Origin: Caballeronia megalochromosomata
GTDB taxonomy: Bacteria > Pseudomonadota > Gammaproteobacteria > Burkholderiales > Burkholderiaceae
Reading direction: 5' to 3'
Assembly (NCBI GenBank): GCA_001580565.1
Contig: LRBF01000273.1
Location: forward strand, 1-64,000
Length of the DNA: 64,000 bases
The notes beneath the pieces were generated by a model. The model made no database searches. It was not told the DNA's origin and saw only the letters and a program-made list of their open reading frames with translations. A program made the translations under genes and the position numbers. Shown piece by piece: positions 7,988-16,483 of this stretch; position 1 is the stretch's first letter; every line of letters starts with the position of its first letter.

Positions 7988-9667
7988 TCAAAGCTGCTTG
8001 TCGACGGGCAACAGCATAAAGAGTCCCGTCATCGCATTGCGATAAAACCCTGCTTCGGGATCGAAATTGTAGGTAACGAGGCTGCCGTCCTGCTCGGTGA
8101 TCCAGACGAGCCCCGATTGCGGCGCTCCCGTGCGTCGCAGCTCCTCGGTGACCGCCGCGCTCGCGAGCTGGACCTGCCAGCTCACCTTCGGCGCGACGCC
8201 GTTCGCGAACAGTCTGGCGGCTTCCTCGGCGATCGGCTTGCTGTGAATCACGAGCGCGAGTTCGGTGTTCAGTTTCGCCGAGCGCGGATCGAGATTCATG
8301 GAGCCGATCACGAGGATACTCCGATCGATCACATAGGCCTTCGCGTGCAGGCTCGCGCGCGACTGCGAACCGAACAGGCCCGCGCGCGGGCTGCTTTCGC
8401 CTTCGACCTGAAGCGGCTTGAATTCGTACAGTTCGACGCCGCTCTGCAACATCGGAATCCGATACGGCGCGTAGCCCGCCTGCACGGCGACGGCATCGGT
8501 CGCGGCGAGCGAATTGGTCAGCACCGCGACGCGCACGCCGCGTTTCGTGAGCGCGGCGAGCGCCTTGACGCCCGCGTCGTGCGGCACGAAGTAGGGCGAG
8601 AGAATGAGGAATTCGCTCTGCGCATCCTTGAGCAGATCGATGAGACGCTGCATCGGCGGACTTTTGTAGTCGTCGCTCGGGTGCTCGATCTTCGACGGCG
8701 AATCCACGTGAAATTCCGTCGGCGCCCACACGAGGCCCATCTCCTCGCGCGAAATCTGCTGCGCGAGCGGCGTGGCGTTGAGCGGCTTCGCGTTCAGCGG
8801 ATCGGCCTGCTGGCGCCAGTGGGCGCGCAGATCGTCGCGGGTCTTGTCGAGCTCCGCGGCATCGAACTGCTGCTTGTTCAGCGCGCGCAGCGGGTAGGCG
8901 AGCGTGCTGTTCCAGTAATCGTCGAAGCTCGCGGAAATCTCGTGCGTCACCGGGCCGGCGGCGAAGACGTCGAGATCGCGAAATTGCAGCGTCGGGCTCG
9001 CGCTGAAGTATTCGTCGCCGAGATTACGCCCGCCGACGATCGCGATCTGGTTGTCCGCGATCATCGCCTTGTTGTGCATGCGGCGCGTGAAGTGGCCGAG
9101 CTGCGTGAAGAAATTCTGCGTGCGCTCGGAAAAGCTGCGCTGCGTGCTGCCGAACGGGTTGAATACGCGGATCTCTATGTTGTCGTGCGAATTGAGCGCC
9201 GCCATGATCCGGTCGATGTCCTTGAAGTTCAGGTCGTCCACGAGCATGCGCACGCGCACGCCGCGATCCGCCGCATAGAGCGCCGCGCCCAGCAGCAGCT
9301 TGCCGGTGTTGTCTTCCTCGGCGATGTAGTACTGCATGTCGAGCGTCTTCGTCGCCGCGCGCGCGAGGGCTATGCGCGCCTGCAGCGCGTCGGTGCCGGT
9401 CGGCAGGAGGCGCACGGCGGACTGATCCGGATGCTGCCGTTCCAGCGGCGCGAGCGCGGTCGCGAGCGGCGTCGCTTCGTCCGCCGCCAGCGCGCGGCTC
9501 TCGGGCCGGTCGAACGCCGTCGCGGGCGGGCGCGTCGCGCAGGCGGCGAGCGCCGTCGTCAACACGACGATGGCCACGGTGCGCACGGTGGCGCTGAATC
9601 TTCGTTCGATGCTGGCGTGTTTCGCGCCACGCTCTGTCACTTCTCCCATCCCCCGGCTTTCCGACAC
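7988..9667 (-). CDS. phospholipase D family lipoprotein, cardiolipin synthase (ClsC-like)
   Basis: 559 residues with two HKD catalytic motifs: His198/Lys200/Asp205 (HNKAMIADNQIAIVGGRN) and HAKAYVIDRSILVIGSMN in the C-terminal half. This architecture belongs to cardiolipin synthases and related phosphatidyltransferases, which join two phospholipids or a phospholipid and an alcohol. The N-terminus has a hydrophobic segment ending in a lipobox-like LAAC (Cys43), so it is probably membrane-anchored on the periplasmic side. The start is a GTG at 9665-9667 preceded by AGAGGA at good spacing; an ATG six codons later has none. It may share a transcript with fumC. Confidence 0.88.
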   Translation of the reverse strand: MSESRGMGEVTERGAKHASIERRFSATVRTVAIVVLTTALAACATRPPATAFDRPESRALAADEATPLATALAPLERQHPDQSAVRLLPTGTDALQARIALARAATKTLDMQYYIAEEDNTGKLLLGAALYAADRGVRVRMLVDDLNFKDIDRIMAALNSHDNIEIRVFNPFGSTQRSFSERTQNFFTQLGHFTRRMHNKAMIADNQIAIVGGRNLGDEYFSASPTLQFRDLDVFAAGPVTHEISASFDDYWNSTLAYPLRALNKQQFDAAELDKTRDDLRAHWRQQADPLNAKPLNATPLAQQISREEMGLVWAPTEFHVDSPSKIEHPSDDYKSPPMQRLIDLLKDAQSEFLILSPYFVPHDAGVKALAALTKRGVRVAVLTNSLAATDAVAVQAGYAPYRIPMLQSGVELYEFKPLQVEGESSPRAGLFGSQSRASLHAKAYVIDRSILVIGSMNLDPRSAKLNTELALVIHSKPIAEEAARLFANGVAPKVSWQVQLASAAVTEELRRTGAPQSGLVWITEQDGSLVTYNFDPEAGFYRNAMTGLFMLLPVDKQL

Positions 9668-9835
9668 TTCGATTCCTCTTTTTTAGTTGGCGCGACTCGG
9701 CGCGCCTGACGCAGTGCGCAGACGGCACGATGAAGCAAGGCGCGTGCTTGCGCCGCGCGTCTCGAAATTATTTTATGGGAAATCGGAAAAAGGTCGGACG
9801 GAATGCCCGCGAGTGAGGGGAAGAGGACGCTGAAC

Positions 9836-9902
9836 ACAAAAAAAAGCCCGCTTGGCTGAAGCGGGCTTACAACCCCTGTCACAGATGTCTCAAGGAGGAG
9901 AC
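9836..9902 (-). ncRNA. candidate small RNA with anti-Shine-Dalgarno hairpin loop
   Basis: On the minus strand a 5-bp hairpin GTCTC-CTCCTT-GAGAC (9902-9887) exposes a CTCCTT loop complementary to a Shine-Dalgarno. An outer AACCC/GGGTT pairing (9907-9903 with 9875-9871) encloses it, and a strong terminator follows (9868-9838). Upstream, TTGGGC (9937-9932) and TAGGAT (9914-9909) are 17 nt apart and could be a promoter starting near 9902. The layout matches C/U-rich-loop riboregulators seen in alpha- and betaproteobacteria. It could instead be just the 3' UTR of the MATE gene, or be processed from it. Confidence 0.5.
9838..9868 (-). terminator. intrinsic terminator (end of the candidate sRNA and of the MATE exporter transcript)
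   Basis: A 10-bp perfect stem AAGCCCGCTT/AAGCGGGCTT (9844-9853 and 9859-9868) has a 5-nt loop. On the minus strand it is followed by eight U residues (9845-9838). Confidence 0.9.
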
Positions 9903-9982
9903 GGGTTCATCCTAGCAATGCGCGCCGCGCGGCCCAACCAAGCATTCGTGCTTTGCAAATCGGCGCGCGCGTCGGGTGCTTA

Positions 9983-11431
9983 TCAGACGTGTCCGTGCGG
10001 CGCGGCGCTCGCGGCATCGGTGTCGTCGGGTCTCGGCGCGATGCCCGTCTCGATGAAGCGCCGACTGATGCGATGAAACCGCAGCGTCATCAACACGGCG
10101 ACGCTCGCGAGTCCGGCGGCGAGTCCCCACCACAGGCCCTTCGCGCCCAGCTCGAAGTGGAACGCGAGCACATAGCCGGTCGGAAAGCCGACGCCCCAGT
10201 AGCCGAACGCGGCGGCGAGCATCGGGATGCGCGTGTCCTTCAGGCCGCGCAGACAGCCGGAACCGACCGTCTGCATGCCGTCGACGATCTGGAACACGGC
10301 CGCGACGCCGAGCAGCGACGCCGCGAGCGCGACGGTGTGTGCGTTGGCGGGATCGTCGAGATTCAGGTACAGGCCGACGATCGCGCGCGGCGCGGTGATC
10401 AGCACGAGTCCCGAGCACATCATGAAGCCGACGCCGAGCGCGAGCGCGACGAAGCCCGCGTGCCGCGCCGCGAGCGGCACGCCTGCGCCCACCCAGTAGC
10501 CGACGCGCACGTTCGCCGCCTGGCCGATGGCGAGCGGCACCATGAACGCGACCGACGCGACGTTGAGCGCGATCTGATGCGCGGCGAGCGACGCCTCGCC
10601 GAGCAGGCCGACCATCATGCCGGTGGCGAGAAAGAGCGTCGATTCGACGCCGTAGGTGATCGCGACGGGCCAGCCGAGGCCGAAGAGCTCGCCCATCAGC
10701 GGCAGGCGCGGGCGTGCGCGCACGACGAAATGCCTGTAACGCGGCCGCAGATGCAGCACCGCGACGAGCGCGATCGCAATGCCCCAGACAGTGATCGTCG
10801 TCGCCGCCGCCGAACCGAGAAAGCCTTCGCGCGGCAGGCCGTACGCGCCGTGAATCAGCCCGTAGTTGAGAAAGCCGTTGACGAACACGCCGCCGATCGA
10901 GATCCACAGGAGCCTGCGCGCCGCGCCGATCGCGGGCAGAAACGCGCGCATCATGCCGACGCCGATGAGACTGCCCGGCGTCCCCCAGCGCAGCACCGCG
11001 CAGTATTCTCCGACGTTCTTCGCGAGCGTCGCCGGTTCGTGGAACGCGAGCAGGATCGGTTCGGCGTAACTCAGCAGCACGAACGCGGGCACGGCGAGCA
11101 GCACGGAGAGCACGAGCCCGGTCCAGTAGATGTCCGGCACGCGATCGTCGGCGTGTGCGCCGCGCGCATGCGCGACCGACACGGACACCGACGTCAGCAC
11201 GCCCTGCAGCAGAGTCACGACGACGAAGAAGAGATTCGCGCCGAGACCGCCCGCGGCGAGCGCGTCGGGGCCGAGCGAGCCGAGCAGGATGGTGTCGGTG
11301 ACGCCCATCGCCATTTGCGAGAGCTGCGCGATGGCGAGCGGCGCGGCGAGGCGCGCCGTGTCGACGGCGTGACGCGTGAGGCTCGGCGGTCCTTGATGCG
11401 CGCGTGTGGCGCGCGTGACTTGCGGTTGCAT
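9983..11431 (-). CDS. norM: MATE family multidrug exporter (NorM-like)
   Basis: 482 residues with about twelve hydrophobic segments, the normal MATE topology. The duplicated MatE domains are recognisable from the first half (APLAIAQLSQMAMGVTDTILLG) and the second half (GWPVAITYGVESTLFLATGMMVG), with conserved AAHQIALNVASVAFMVPLAIGQA. Such inner-membrane antiporters use Na+ or H+ gradients to expel cationic drugs. A 12-bp perfect palindrome TCAGTGCACTGA at 11466-11477, 35 nt before the start, could be a repressor site. The gene probably ends at the terminator shared with the candidate small RNA. Confidence 0.92.
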   Translation of the reverse strand: MQPQVTRATRAHQGPPSLTRHAVDTARLAAPLAIAQLSQMAMGVTDTILLGSLGPDALAAGGLGANLFFVVVTLLQGVLTSVSVSVAHARGAHADDRVPDIYWTGLVLSVLLAVPAFVLLSYAEPILLAFHEPATLAKNVGEYCAVLRWGTPGSLIGVGMMRAFLPAIGAARRLLWISIGGVFVNGFLNYGLIHGAYGLPREGFLGSAAATTITVWGIAIALVAVLHLRPRYRHFVVRARPRLPLMGELFGLGWPVAITYGVESTLFLATGMMVGLLGEASLAAHQIALNVASVAFMVPLAIGQAANVRVGYWVGAGVPLAARHAGFVALALGVGFMMCSGLVLITAPRAIVGLYLNLDDPANAHTVALAASLLGVAAVFQIVDGMQTVGSGCLRGLKDTRIPMLAAAFGYWGVGFPTGYVLAFHFELGAKGLWWGLAAGLASVAVLMTLRFHRISRRFIETGIAPRPDDTDAASAAPHGHV

Positions 11432-11683
11432 GGTTGACCGGATCGAAACAAAGGCGGCGCATCAGTCAGTGCACTGAGCGTCGCGGACTGGAAAGCGGGA
11501 GGGCAACAAGCGAAGCGCACGGCGCTTCGTGCGCTGACGGCGAAACCGACGCTACAAACCCGGCGCTGAAACCAGAACGAAAGACTGCTAGCTTATTGCG
11601 TCGCGCGCGGCATGTCGATGACGCGATCACTTATGGCCGGATTTTCTCAAGCGCGCGGCGCGTGTGCGCAAGTCGTGGCGACG

Positions 11684-11905
11684 CTACTCGGGCGCGCGCA
11701 CGTGGATCGTCTGACCGTCGAGCTTGACCTTCTGACCCGCGCGGATCTTGCACGTCTTGCGCATTTCCACCTGACCGTCGACGGTGACATCGCCCATGGC
11801 GACGCGTGCCTTCGCCGAGCCGCCGCTGTCCGCGAGGCCCATCAGCTTGAGCAGATTGTGGAGTTCGACGTAGTCGCCCGTGAGGGTGAATTGGAGTGGC
11901 GGCAT
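11684..11905 (-). CDS. S4-domain RNA-binding protein (YaaA/RlbA-like)
   Basis: A 73-residue protein consisting of a single S4 domain: FTLTGDYVELHNLLKLMGL, then GGSAKARVAMGDVTVDGQ, then VEMRKTCKIRAGQKV. Small free-standing S4 proteins of this type bind structured RNA, probably rRNA or tRNA, in the cytoplasm; the exact target is not known. An ATG at 11935 would add ten residues; neither start has a strong ribosome-binding site, and 11905 fits the family start better. It is divergent from the secreted-protein gene at 12209. Confidence 0.8.
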   Translation of the reverse strand: MPPLQFTLTGDYVELHNLLKLMGLADSGGSAKARVAMGDVTVDGQVEMRKTCKIRAGQKVKLDGQTIHVRAPE

Positions 11906-12208
11906 GGCGCGGGTGAAGCGGGGAAAGGTCTCCATGATAAACCACCGCCGCGGGCGCATCGGGCACGCGCCGTGCTTGACGCATCGCGGGGACCGGTAAT
12001 CGCCATGCAAGCGAACGGACTGGGAAATGTAGCCAGATGAAACCATCGGTAACAATGACTGGTTTTCGAGAACTCGCCTGATCGCCGGCCGGTCCGACCG
12101 TTTGATCGATGCAGCTTCGGTCATCTTTCGAATCGAAAAAGTCGCGCGGATCGCTCGCTTCACCGCTGTAAGAGCGCCGCCGACGCCAACTACAGAGAGG
12201 ACTAGCTC
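11906..12208. other. 303-nt divergent intergenic region
   Basis: Lies between the S4-protein gene (minus) and the secreted Lys/Ala-rich gene (plus), so it should carry both promoters. I see a short dyad TTTCGAATCGAAA near 12127-12139 but no convincing -35/-10 pair. No credible small ORF was found. Confidence 0.4.
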
Positions 12209-12613
12209 ATGACTCGCACACGAATCCTTTTGATCGGCTCCGCCATCGCCGCGCTCACCGCTTCGGGCGCTTACGCGCAAACCGCGACGCCGTCCGCGCC
12301 GGTGCAGCCGGAACCGATGCAGGCCCAGACCATGCAGCCGGCGACGCCGCCGCAGCAGAACCTCGTCGCGCCCGCGCCGACCGATCCGCTCGTTCAGCGC
12401 CGCAACGCGAACGCCCAGGCGAACGCCGAATATCGCGCGTCGAAGAAGGCGTCGAAGGCCGAGCTGAAGGCGCAGAACCAGCAGGCCAAGGCCCAGTACA
12501 AGGAAGAGGTGCAGAACGCGAAGATCAACCGCAAGGCCGACAAGGACACCGCGAAGGCCGAACTGAACGCGACCGAGCCCAATGCGCCGAAGGACGCGGG
12601 CCTGCAGCACTGA
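12209..12613 (+). CDS. small secreted Lys/Ala/Gln-rich protein
   Basis: 134 residues with a typical Sec signal peptide (MTRTRILLIGS, hydrophobic core, AYAQ cleavage near residue 24). A Pro/Gln-rich spacer follows (residues ~25-65). The C-terminal half is strongly charged and probably helical or coiled-coil (KKASKAELKAQNQQAKAQ, KINRKADKDTAKAEL). No domain is recognised. AGAGAGGA stands just before the ATG. The next gene encodes a second protein of similar design 62 nt downstream, so the two look like diverged paralogues in one transcript. Location is presumably periplasm or outside. Confidence 0.7.
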   Translation: MTRTRILLIGSAIAALTASGAYAQTATPSAPVQPEPMQAQTMQPATPPQQNLVAPAPTDPLVQRRNANAQANAEYRASKKASKAELKAQNQQAKAQYKEEVQNAKINRKADKDTAKAELNATEPNAPKDAGLQH

Positions 12614-12675
12614 GCGTGATGCGCCGCGAGGCTGCACCTTGCGGCGCTCGTGACATCTAAAAACGGGACGACACC

Positions 12676-12933
12676 ATGAATCGAAAAACCAATGCGCTTT
12701 TGGCTGCGCTGATCGCCGGGACGTTTGCGAGCGTGAGCGTGGCATCGTTCGCGCAGACGACATCGGACGCGCCGACTTCCGCCGACCAGAAGGCCGCGAA
12801 GGAACAGACGAAGGCCGACAAGAAGGCGGCCGTCGCGCAAGCCAAGGCCGACAAGAAGAAGACCGAGGCGCAATCCGACGCCAACGAAGCCGCCGCCGAT
12901 GCGAAGCTGAAGAACGCGAAGAAGGCGGAGTAA
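12676..12933 (+). CDS. small secreted Lys/Ala-rich protein, second of a pair
   Basis: 85 residues. The signal peptide (MNRKTNALLAALIAGTFA, cleavage after ASFA near residue 26) is followed by about 58 residues made almost only of Ala, Lys, Asp, Glu and Gln, with repeated A/E-K-x-K-A-D-K-K units (TKADKKAAVAQAKADKKK). Mature protein would be a single charged amphipathic helix. It resembles the C-terminal half of the upstream gene product and is followed by an 11-bp terminator stem. Function unknown; an envelope, DNA- or peptidoglycan-associated role would be a guess. Confidence 0.68.
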   Translation: MNRKTNALLAALIAGTFASVSVASFAQTTSDAPTSADQKAAKEQTKADKKAAVAQAKADKKKTEAQSDANEAAADAKLKNAKKAE

Positions 12934-12956
12934 TCCGCGGCTTTTTGCAGTGATGA

Positions 12957-12983
12957 GAGCCCGGTTCCCCGCGAACCGGGCTC
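12957..12983 (+). terminator. hairpin after the secreted-protein pair
   Basis: A perfect 11-bp stem GAGCCCGGTTC/GAACCGGGCTC with a 5-nt loop. Only a weak T-rich stretch follows (GTTGCATTT), so termination may be partial. Confidence 0.65.
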
Positions 12984-13021
12984 GTTGCATTTGGGGCCAA
13001 AAGCTCAGTCGAGCCAAAGAC

Positions 13022-13049
13022 TTGCGCGCGCAGGTTGTATGGATATACA
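13022..13049 (+). promoter_or_regulatory. candidate promoter for the UvrD-like helicase
   Basis: TTGCGC (13022-13027) and TATACA (13044-13049) are separated by 16 nt, predicting a start near 13056. If used, it would exclude the in-frame ATG at 13039 and leave the GTG at 13084 as the helicase start. Confidence 0.4.
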
Positions 13050-13083
13050 GTGTGCGTCACTCTTTTCCCGCCGCCTTCTCCCC

Positions 13084-15207
13084 GTGCTCACGCTTCCCGA
13101 CACCGCCGACGCCGCTTCCGATTCCACCGCGAAACCCGTCGCCGACTACCTCGCGAAGCTCAACGAGGCGCAGCGCGCGGCCGTCGAGTTCGGCGTCGAT
13201 GAACCGGGGCGCGTCGGCGGCCCGCTGCTCGTGATCGCAGGTGCGGGCTCGGGCAAGACCAACACGCTTGCCCATCGCGTCGCGCATCTGCTGGTGAAGG
13301 GCGCCGATCCGCATCGCATGCTGCTGCTCACGTTTTCCCGCCGCGCGGCGCTCGAAATGACGCGGCGCGTGTCGCGCATCGCGATGAACGCGCTCGGCAC
13401 GAAAAGCGCCATCGCGCAGGGGCTGACGTGGTCGGGCACGTTTCACGGCGTCGGCGCGCGGCTGTTGCGCGATTACGCGGATCTCGTCGGGCTCGCGCCC
13501 TCGTTCACGATCAACGATCGCGAAGATTCCGCCGATCTCATGAACCTCGTGCGGCACGAGCTCGGCCTGTCGTCGAAGGAGAAGCGTTTTCCCGCGAAGT
13601 CGACCTGTTTCGCGATCTACTCGCGTGTAGTGAACACGGGTGCGTCCCTTGCCACCGTGCTGGATCAGTCGTACCCGTGGTGCCGCGAGTGGGAAGCCGA
13701 CCTGAAGCGTCTGTTCGCCGCCTACGTCAGCGCGAAACAGTCGCAAAGCGTGCTCGATTACGACGATCTGCTGCTCTACTGGTCGCATCTCGCCGCGGAG
13801 CCGTCGGTGGCGGCGGATCTCGCGAGCCGTTTCGATCATGTGCTCGTCGACGAATATCAGGACACCAACCGCCTGCAGGCGTCCATCCTTCTCGCGATGA
13901 AGCCGGACGGGCGCGGCTTGACGGTCGTCGGCGACGATGCGCAGTCCATCTATTCGTTTCGCGGCGCGACCGTGCGCAATATCCTCGATTTTCCGGGTCA
14001 TTTCGATCCGCCCGCTGCAACCGTCACGCTCGATCGCAACTATCGCTCGACCCTGCCGATTCTCGAAGCGTCGAATGCGGTGATCGGGCTCGCGTCGGAG
14101 CGCTATACGAAGCACCTATGGACCGACAAGGCATCGGCGCAAAAGCCGCGCGTCGTCTCGGTCGCCGATGAAGCCGATCAGGCGCGCTATGTCGTCGAAA
14201 AAGTGCTCGAGGCGCGCGAGGCGGGCATGAAGCTCAAGGCGCAAGCGGTGCTGTTCCGCGCCGCGCATCACAGCGCGACGCTCGAAATCGAACTCACGCG
14301 GCGCAACATTCCTTTCGTAAAGTTCGGCGGGCTCAAGTTTCTCGATTCCGTCCACGTGAAAGACGTGCTGGCGGTGCTGCGCTGGGCGGAGAATCCGCGC
14401 GACCGCGTCGCGGGTTTTCGGGTCGCGCAGTTGCTGCCGGGCATCGGTCCGGCGATCGCCGGGCGCCTGCTGGATAGCGTCGCGCAAGACGCGGCGCCGA
14501 ACGCGATTGCCCGGTTTCAGGCGCCGGCGCGCGCCAGCGAGGACTGGCCGCGCTTCGTCGGCCTGATGGCGAAGCTCTGCGGCCGTGAGACCGGCTGGCC
14601 GGCCGAATTCGAAATGATCCGCCGCTGGTACGAGCCGCATCTGGAGCGCAATCACGAAGACGCGGCGATCCGCATCGGCGACGTGCTGCAGATGGAAAGC
14701 ATCGCGTCGACCTATCCTACGCGAGAGCGCTTTCTCACCGAACTCACGCTCGATCCGCCCGACGCGACGAGCGACGAATCCGGCGTGCCGCTGCTCGACG
14801 AGGACTATCTGATCCTCTCGACCATCCATTCGGCGAAGGGCCAGGAATGGCGCAACGTGTTCGTGCTGAACGGCGTGGACGGCTGCATTCCGTCCGATCT
14901 GGGCACGGGCAGCGACGAGGAAATCGACGAGGAGCGGCGTCTGCTCTACGTGGCGATGACGCGAGCGAAGGAAGACCTGCACATCATCACGCCGCAGCGG
15001 TTCTACGTGCACAACCAGACGCATCTGGGCGATCGGCACGTGTGGGCGCAGCGCACGCGCTTCATCCCGCCGCATCTGATGCAGAGCTTCGAAGCGGCCG
15101 CGTGGCCGCCGGTGATCGCGCCCGCCGCGCCGTCGGCGGCGGGACTCGCGGCGGCCGCGAAGGCGAAGATCGATATCGCGGCGCGGCTGAAGGGAATGTG
15201 GGAGTAA
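13084..15207 (+). CDS. UvrD/Rep-family superfamily 1 ATP-dependent DNA helicase
   Basis: About 707 residues from the GTG at 13084. All SF1A motifs appear in order: Q motif (LNEAQRAAVEF), Walker A (AGAGSGKTNTL), Ia (LLLTFSRRAALEM), Walker B (VLVDEYQDTN), III (VVGDDAQSIYSFRG), IV (DRNYRS), V (LSTIHSAKGQEW) and VI (RLLYVAMTRAKE). It should unwind DNA 3' to 5' during repair or replication restart. It is a UvrD/Rep relative rather than the orthologue of either, and I cannot assign a specific role. Start choice is uncertain: the ATG at 13039 would add 15 residues but overlaps a likely -10 box. Neither start has a clear ribosome-binding site. Confidence 0.9.
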   Translation: MLTLPDTADAASDSTAKPVADYLAKLNEAQRAAVEFGVDEPGRVGGPLLVIAGAGSGKTNTLAHRVAHLLVKGADPHRMLLLTFSRRAALEMTRRVSRIAMNALGTKSAIAQGLTWSGTFHGVGARLLRDYADLVGLAPSFTINDREDSADLMNLVRHELGLSSKEKRFPAKSTCFAIYSRVVNTGASLATVLDQSYPWCREWEADLKRLFAAYVSAKQSQSVLDYDDLLLYWSHLAAEPSVAADLASRFDHVLVDEYQDTNRLQASILLAMKPDGRGLTVVGDDAQSIYSFRGATVRNILDFPGHFDPPAATVTLDRNYRSTLPILEASNAVIGLASERYTKHLWTDKASAQKPRVVSVADEADQARYVVEKVLEAREAGMKLKAQAVLFRAAHHSATLEIELTRRNIPFVKFGGLKFLDSVHVKDVLAVLRWAENPRDRVAGFRVAQLLPGIGPAIAGRLLDSVAQDAAPNAIARFQAPARASEDWPRFVGLMAKLCGRETGWPAEFEMIRRWYEPHLERNHEDAAIRIGDVLQMESIASTYPTRERFLTELTLDPPDATSDESGVPLLDEDYLILSTIHSAKGQEWRNVFVLNGVDGCIPSDLGTGSDEEIDEERRLLYVAMTRAKEDLHIITPQRFYVHNQTHLGDRHVWAQRTRFIPPHLMQSFEAAAWPPVIAPAAPSAAGLAAAAKAKIDIAARLKGMWE

Positions 15208-15217
15208 GTTAAAGCGC

Positions 15218-15982
15218 TCAGCGCGGCGCGCCCGAAGCCCGCGGCGCGCGCGGCGCCGGCGCGAAAATGCTGCGCAGCCACGCGGCGAAGCGCGTGAAGC
15301 CGTCGTAAGGCTCTTCGATGAACAGCTCGGGCCGCAGCGAGCGCAGATACTCCAGCACCTGCTGCGCTTCCTGCTTCTGGATCGACCCATAAAAAATGCC
15401 GAGCCGCAGCAGGCAGCGCAGTTCGCCGAGCTTTTCACGCGCGGTCGAGCCGACGCTCGTTTCCACCGAGATCTTCGTTTCGTACACGCGCTGACGCAGC
15501 GAATCGGCGAGACGCCAGGCGGGCGTCTGCATCTTTTCCTCGACTTCGCGAATATCCATCGCCGCCGTTTTGATCTGCGACGCGAGCATGTCCACCTGCG
15601 ACACGTCGCCCTTCGCCTCGGTGACGATCGCCGTCGCCCATTCGCGCGACGCGTTGATGAGATCTTCGGCGGTCCAGTCGGCGCGGATCGCGAACGCGAA
15701 GCCGTGCTCGGCCGCCTGACGGATCAGAATCTCGACGACATCAGGAAACTCCTTGTCGAGCGCGCGCTTGGCCCACGCGTACTGGCCGTGCGTCAGCATG
15801 CGCTGCACCGCCTGCTCGGTCAGCGGGGTGTCGTTGTCGAGCAGCTTCGCGCGCAGGAAGTCTTCGAACGTCGGCGTGACGAACTGTGGGTCGAGCTTCA
15901 GCGACAGACGCATGAACGCCTCGAAATCGCGGTGCAGCGAAGCGACCGTCTCGTCGCGTAACGAAAGGGTGATTTGACGCAT
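15218..15982 (-). CDS. conserved-looking protein of unknown function
   Basis: 254 residues, mostly charged and helical, with no signal peptide or membrane segment. I do not recognise a family. The middle (QTPAWRLADSLRQRVYETK) and C-terminal part (LGELRCLLRLGIFYGSIQ) look structured, and the last ~25 residues are a basic Ala/Pro/Arg tail (PAPRAPRASGAPR). It converges on the helicase gene with 10 nt between the stops. The codon pattern is like that of its neighbours, so it is probably a real cytoplasmic protein. Its function is open. Confidence 0.65.
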   Translation of the reverse strand: MRQITLSLRDETVASLHRDFEAFMRLSLKLDPQFVTPTFEDFLRAKLLDNDTPLTEQAVQRMLTHGQYAWAKRALDKEFPDVVEILIRQAAEHGFAFAIRADWTAEDLINASREWATAIVTEAKGDVSQVDMLASQIKTAAMDIREVEEKMQTPAWRLADSLRQRVYETKISVETSVGSTAREKLGELRCLLRLGIFYGSIQKQEAQQVLEYLRSLRPELFIEEPYDGFTRFAAWLRSIFAPAPRAPRASGAPR

Positions 15983-16159
15983 GTTGGTTCCCGGTTCCGC
16001 CTCCGGATGGTCCGAAGGCGGGCAGTGCTTGCGGCTCCGCTTCTGAGGGCGGAGTCCATTCGTTTCTGATATCGGCGCGTTTTCCGGGAACTTGAGGATT
16101 CTTCGAGGCTTTCTGAAAGCCTTTTAATGGCTGATTATCGGCTGATGGGCGGGAAACGT

Positions 16160-16483
16160 TTAGCGCAGCACGGCGAACTGCCAGACGAAAAACACCGCGA
16201 GCGACACCGCAATCGTCACAAGCGGCCGTTTCGTGAGCGCGCAAACGATAATCGCGGCGATCGCCGCCACGAGCTGCGGATTGCGCCACGTGATCTCGGC
16301 GCCGTTGCCATGCGGCGAGACGGTCATCGGCACGATGATCGCGGTGAGCACCGTCACCGGCACGAACGAGAGCGCGGTGCGCACGACGGGCGGAAACGGC
16401 AGGCGCTCGCCCAGCACGAACACGGCGGCGCGGATCGCATACGTGACCACGGCCATGCCGAGGATCAGGGTGATGTAGTTCAT
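16160..16483 (-). CDS. azlD: branched-chain amino acid transport protein AzlD
   Basis: 107 residues with three or four hydrophobic segments (ITLILGMAVVTYAIRAAVFVLG, ALSFVPVTVLTAIIVPM, then two at the C-terminus). The conserved TYAIRA and RALSFVPV-like motifs mark the AzlD family. It is the small partner of AzlC in export of branched-chain amino acids or their analogues across the inner membrane. Its ATG overlaps the end of azlC by 4 nt, indicating coupled translation. A short hairpin (16106-16122) lies beyond its stop without a T tract on this strand. Confidence 0.9.
   Translation of the reverse strand: MNYITLILGMAVVTYAIRAAVFVLGERLPFPPVVRTALSFVPVTVLTAIIVPMTVSPHGNGAEITWRNPQLVAAIAAIIVCALTKRPLVTIAVSLAVFFVWQFAVLR

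Noticed and set aside
7385-9709. A 774-codon open frame on the plus strand
   Set aside because: It is antisense to fumC and the cardiolipin synthase gene, both of which have clear motifs and ribosome-binding sites.
11466-11477. 12-bp palindrome TCAGTGCACTGA as a proven operator of norM
   Set aside because: A 12-bp palindrome is short enough to arise by chance and no regulator is adjacent; it is mentioned only as a possibility in the norM entry.
16106-16122. AGGCTTT/AAAGCCT hairpin as a terminator for azlD
   Set aside because: The T run lies on the plus-strand side, while azlD is read on the minus strand where no U tract follows; no plus-strand gene ends here.
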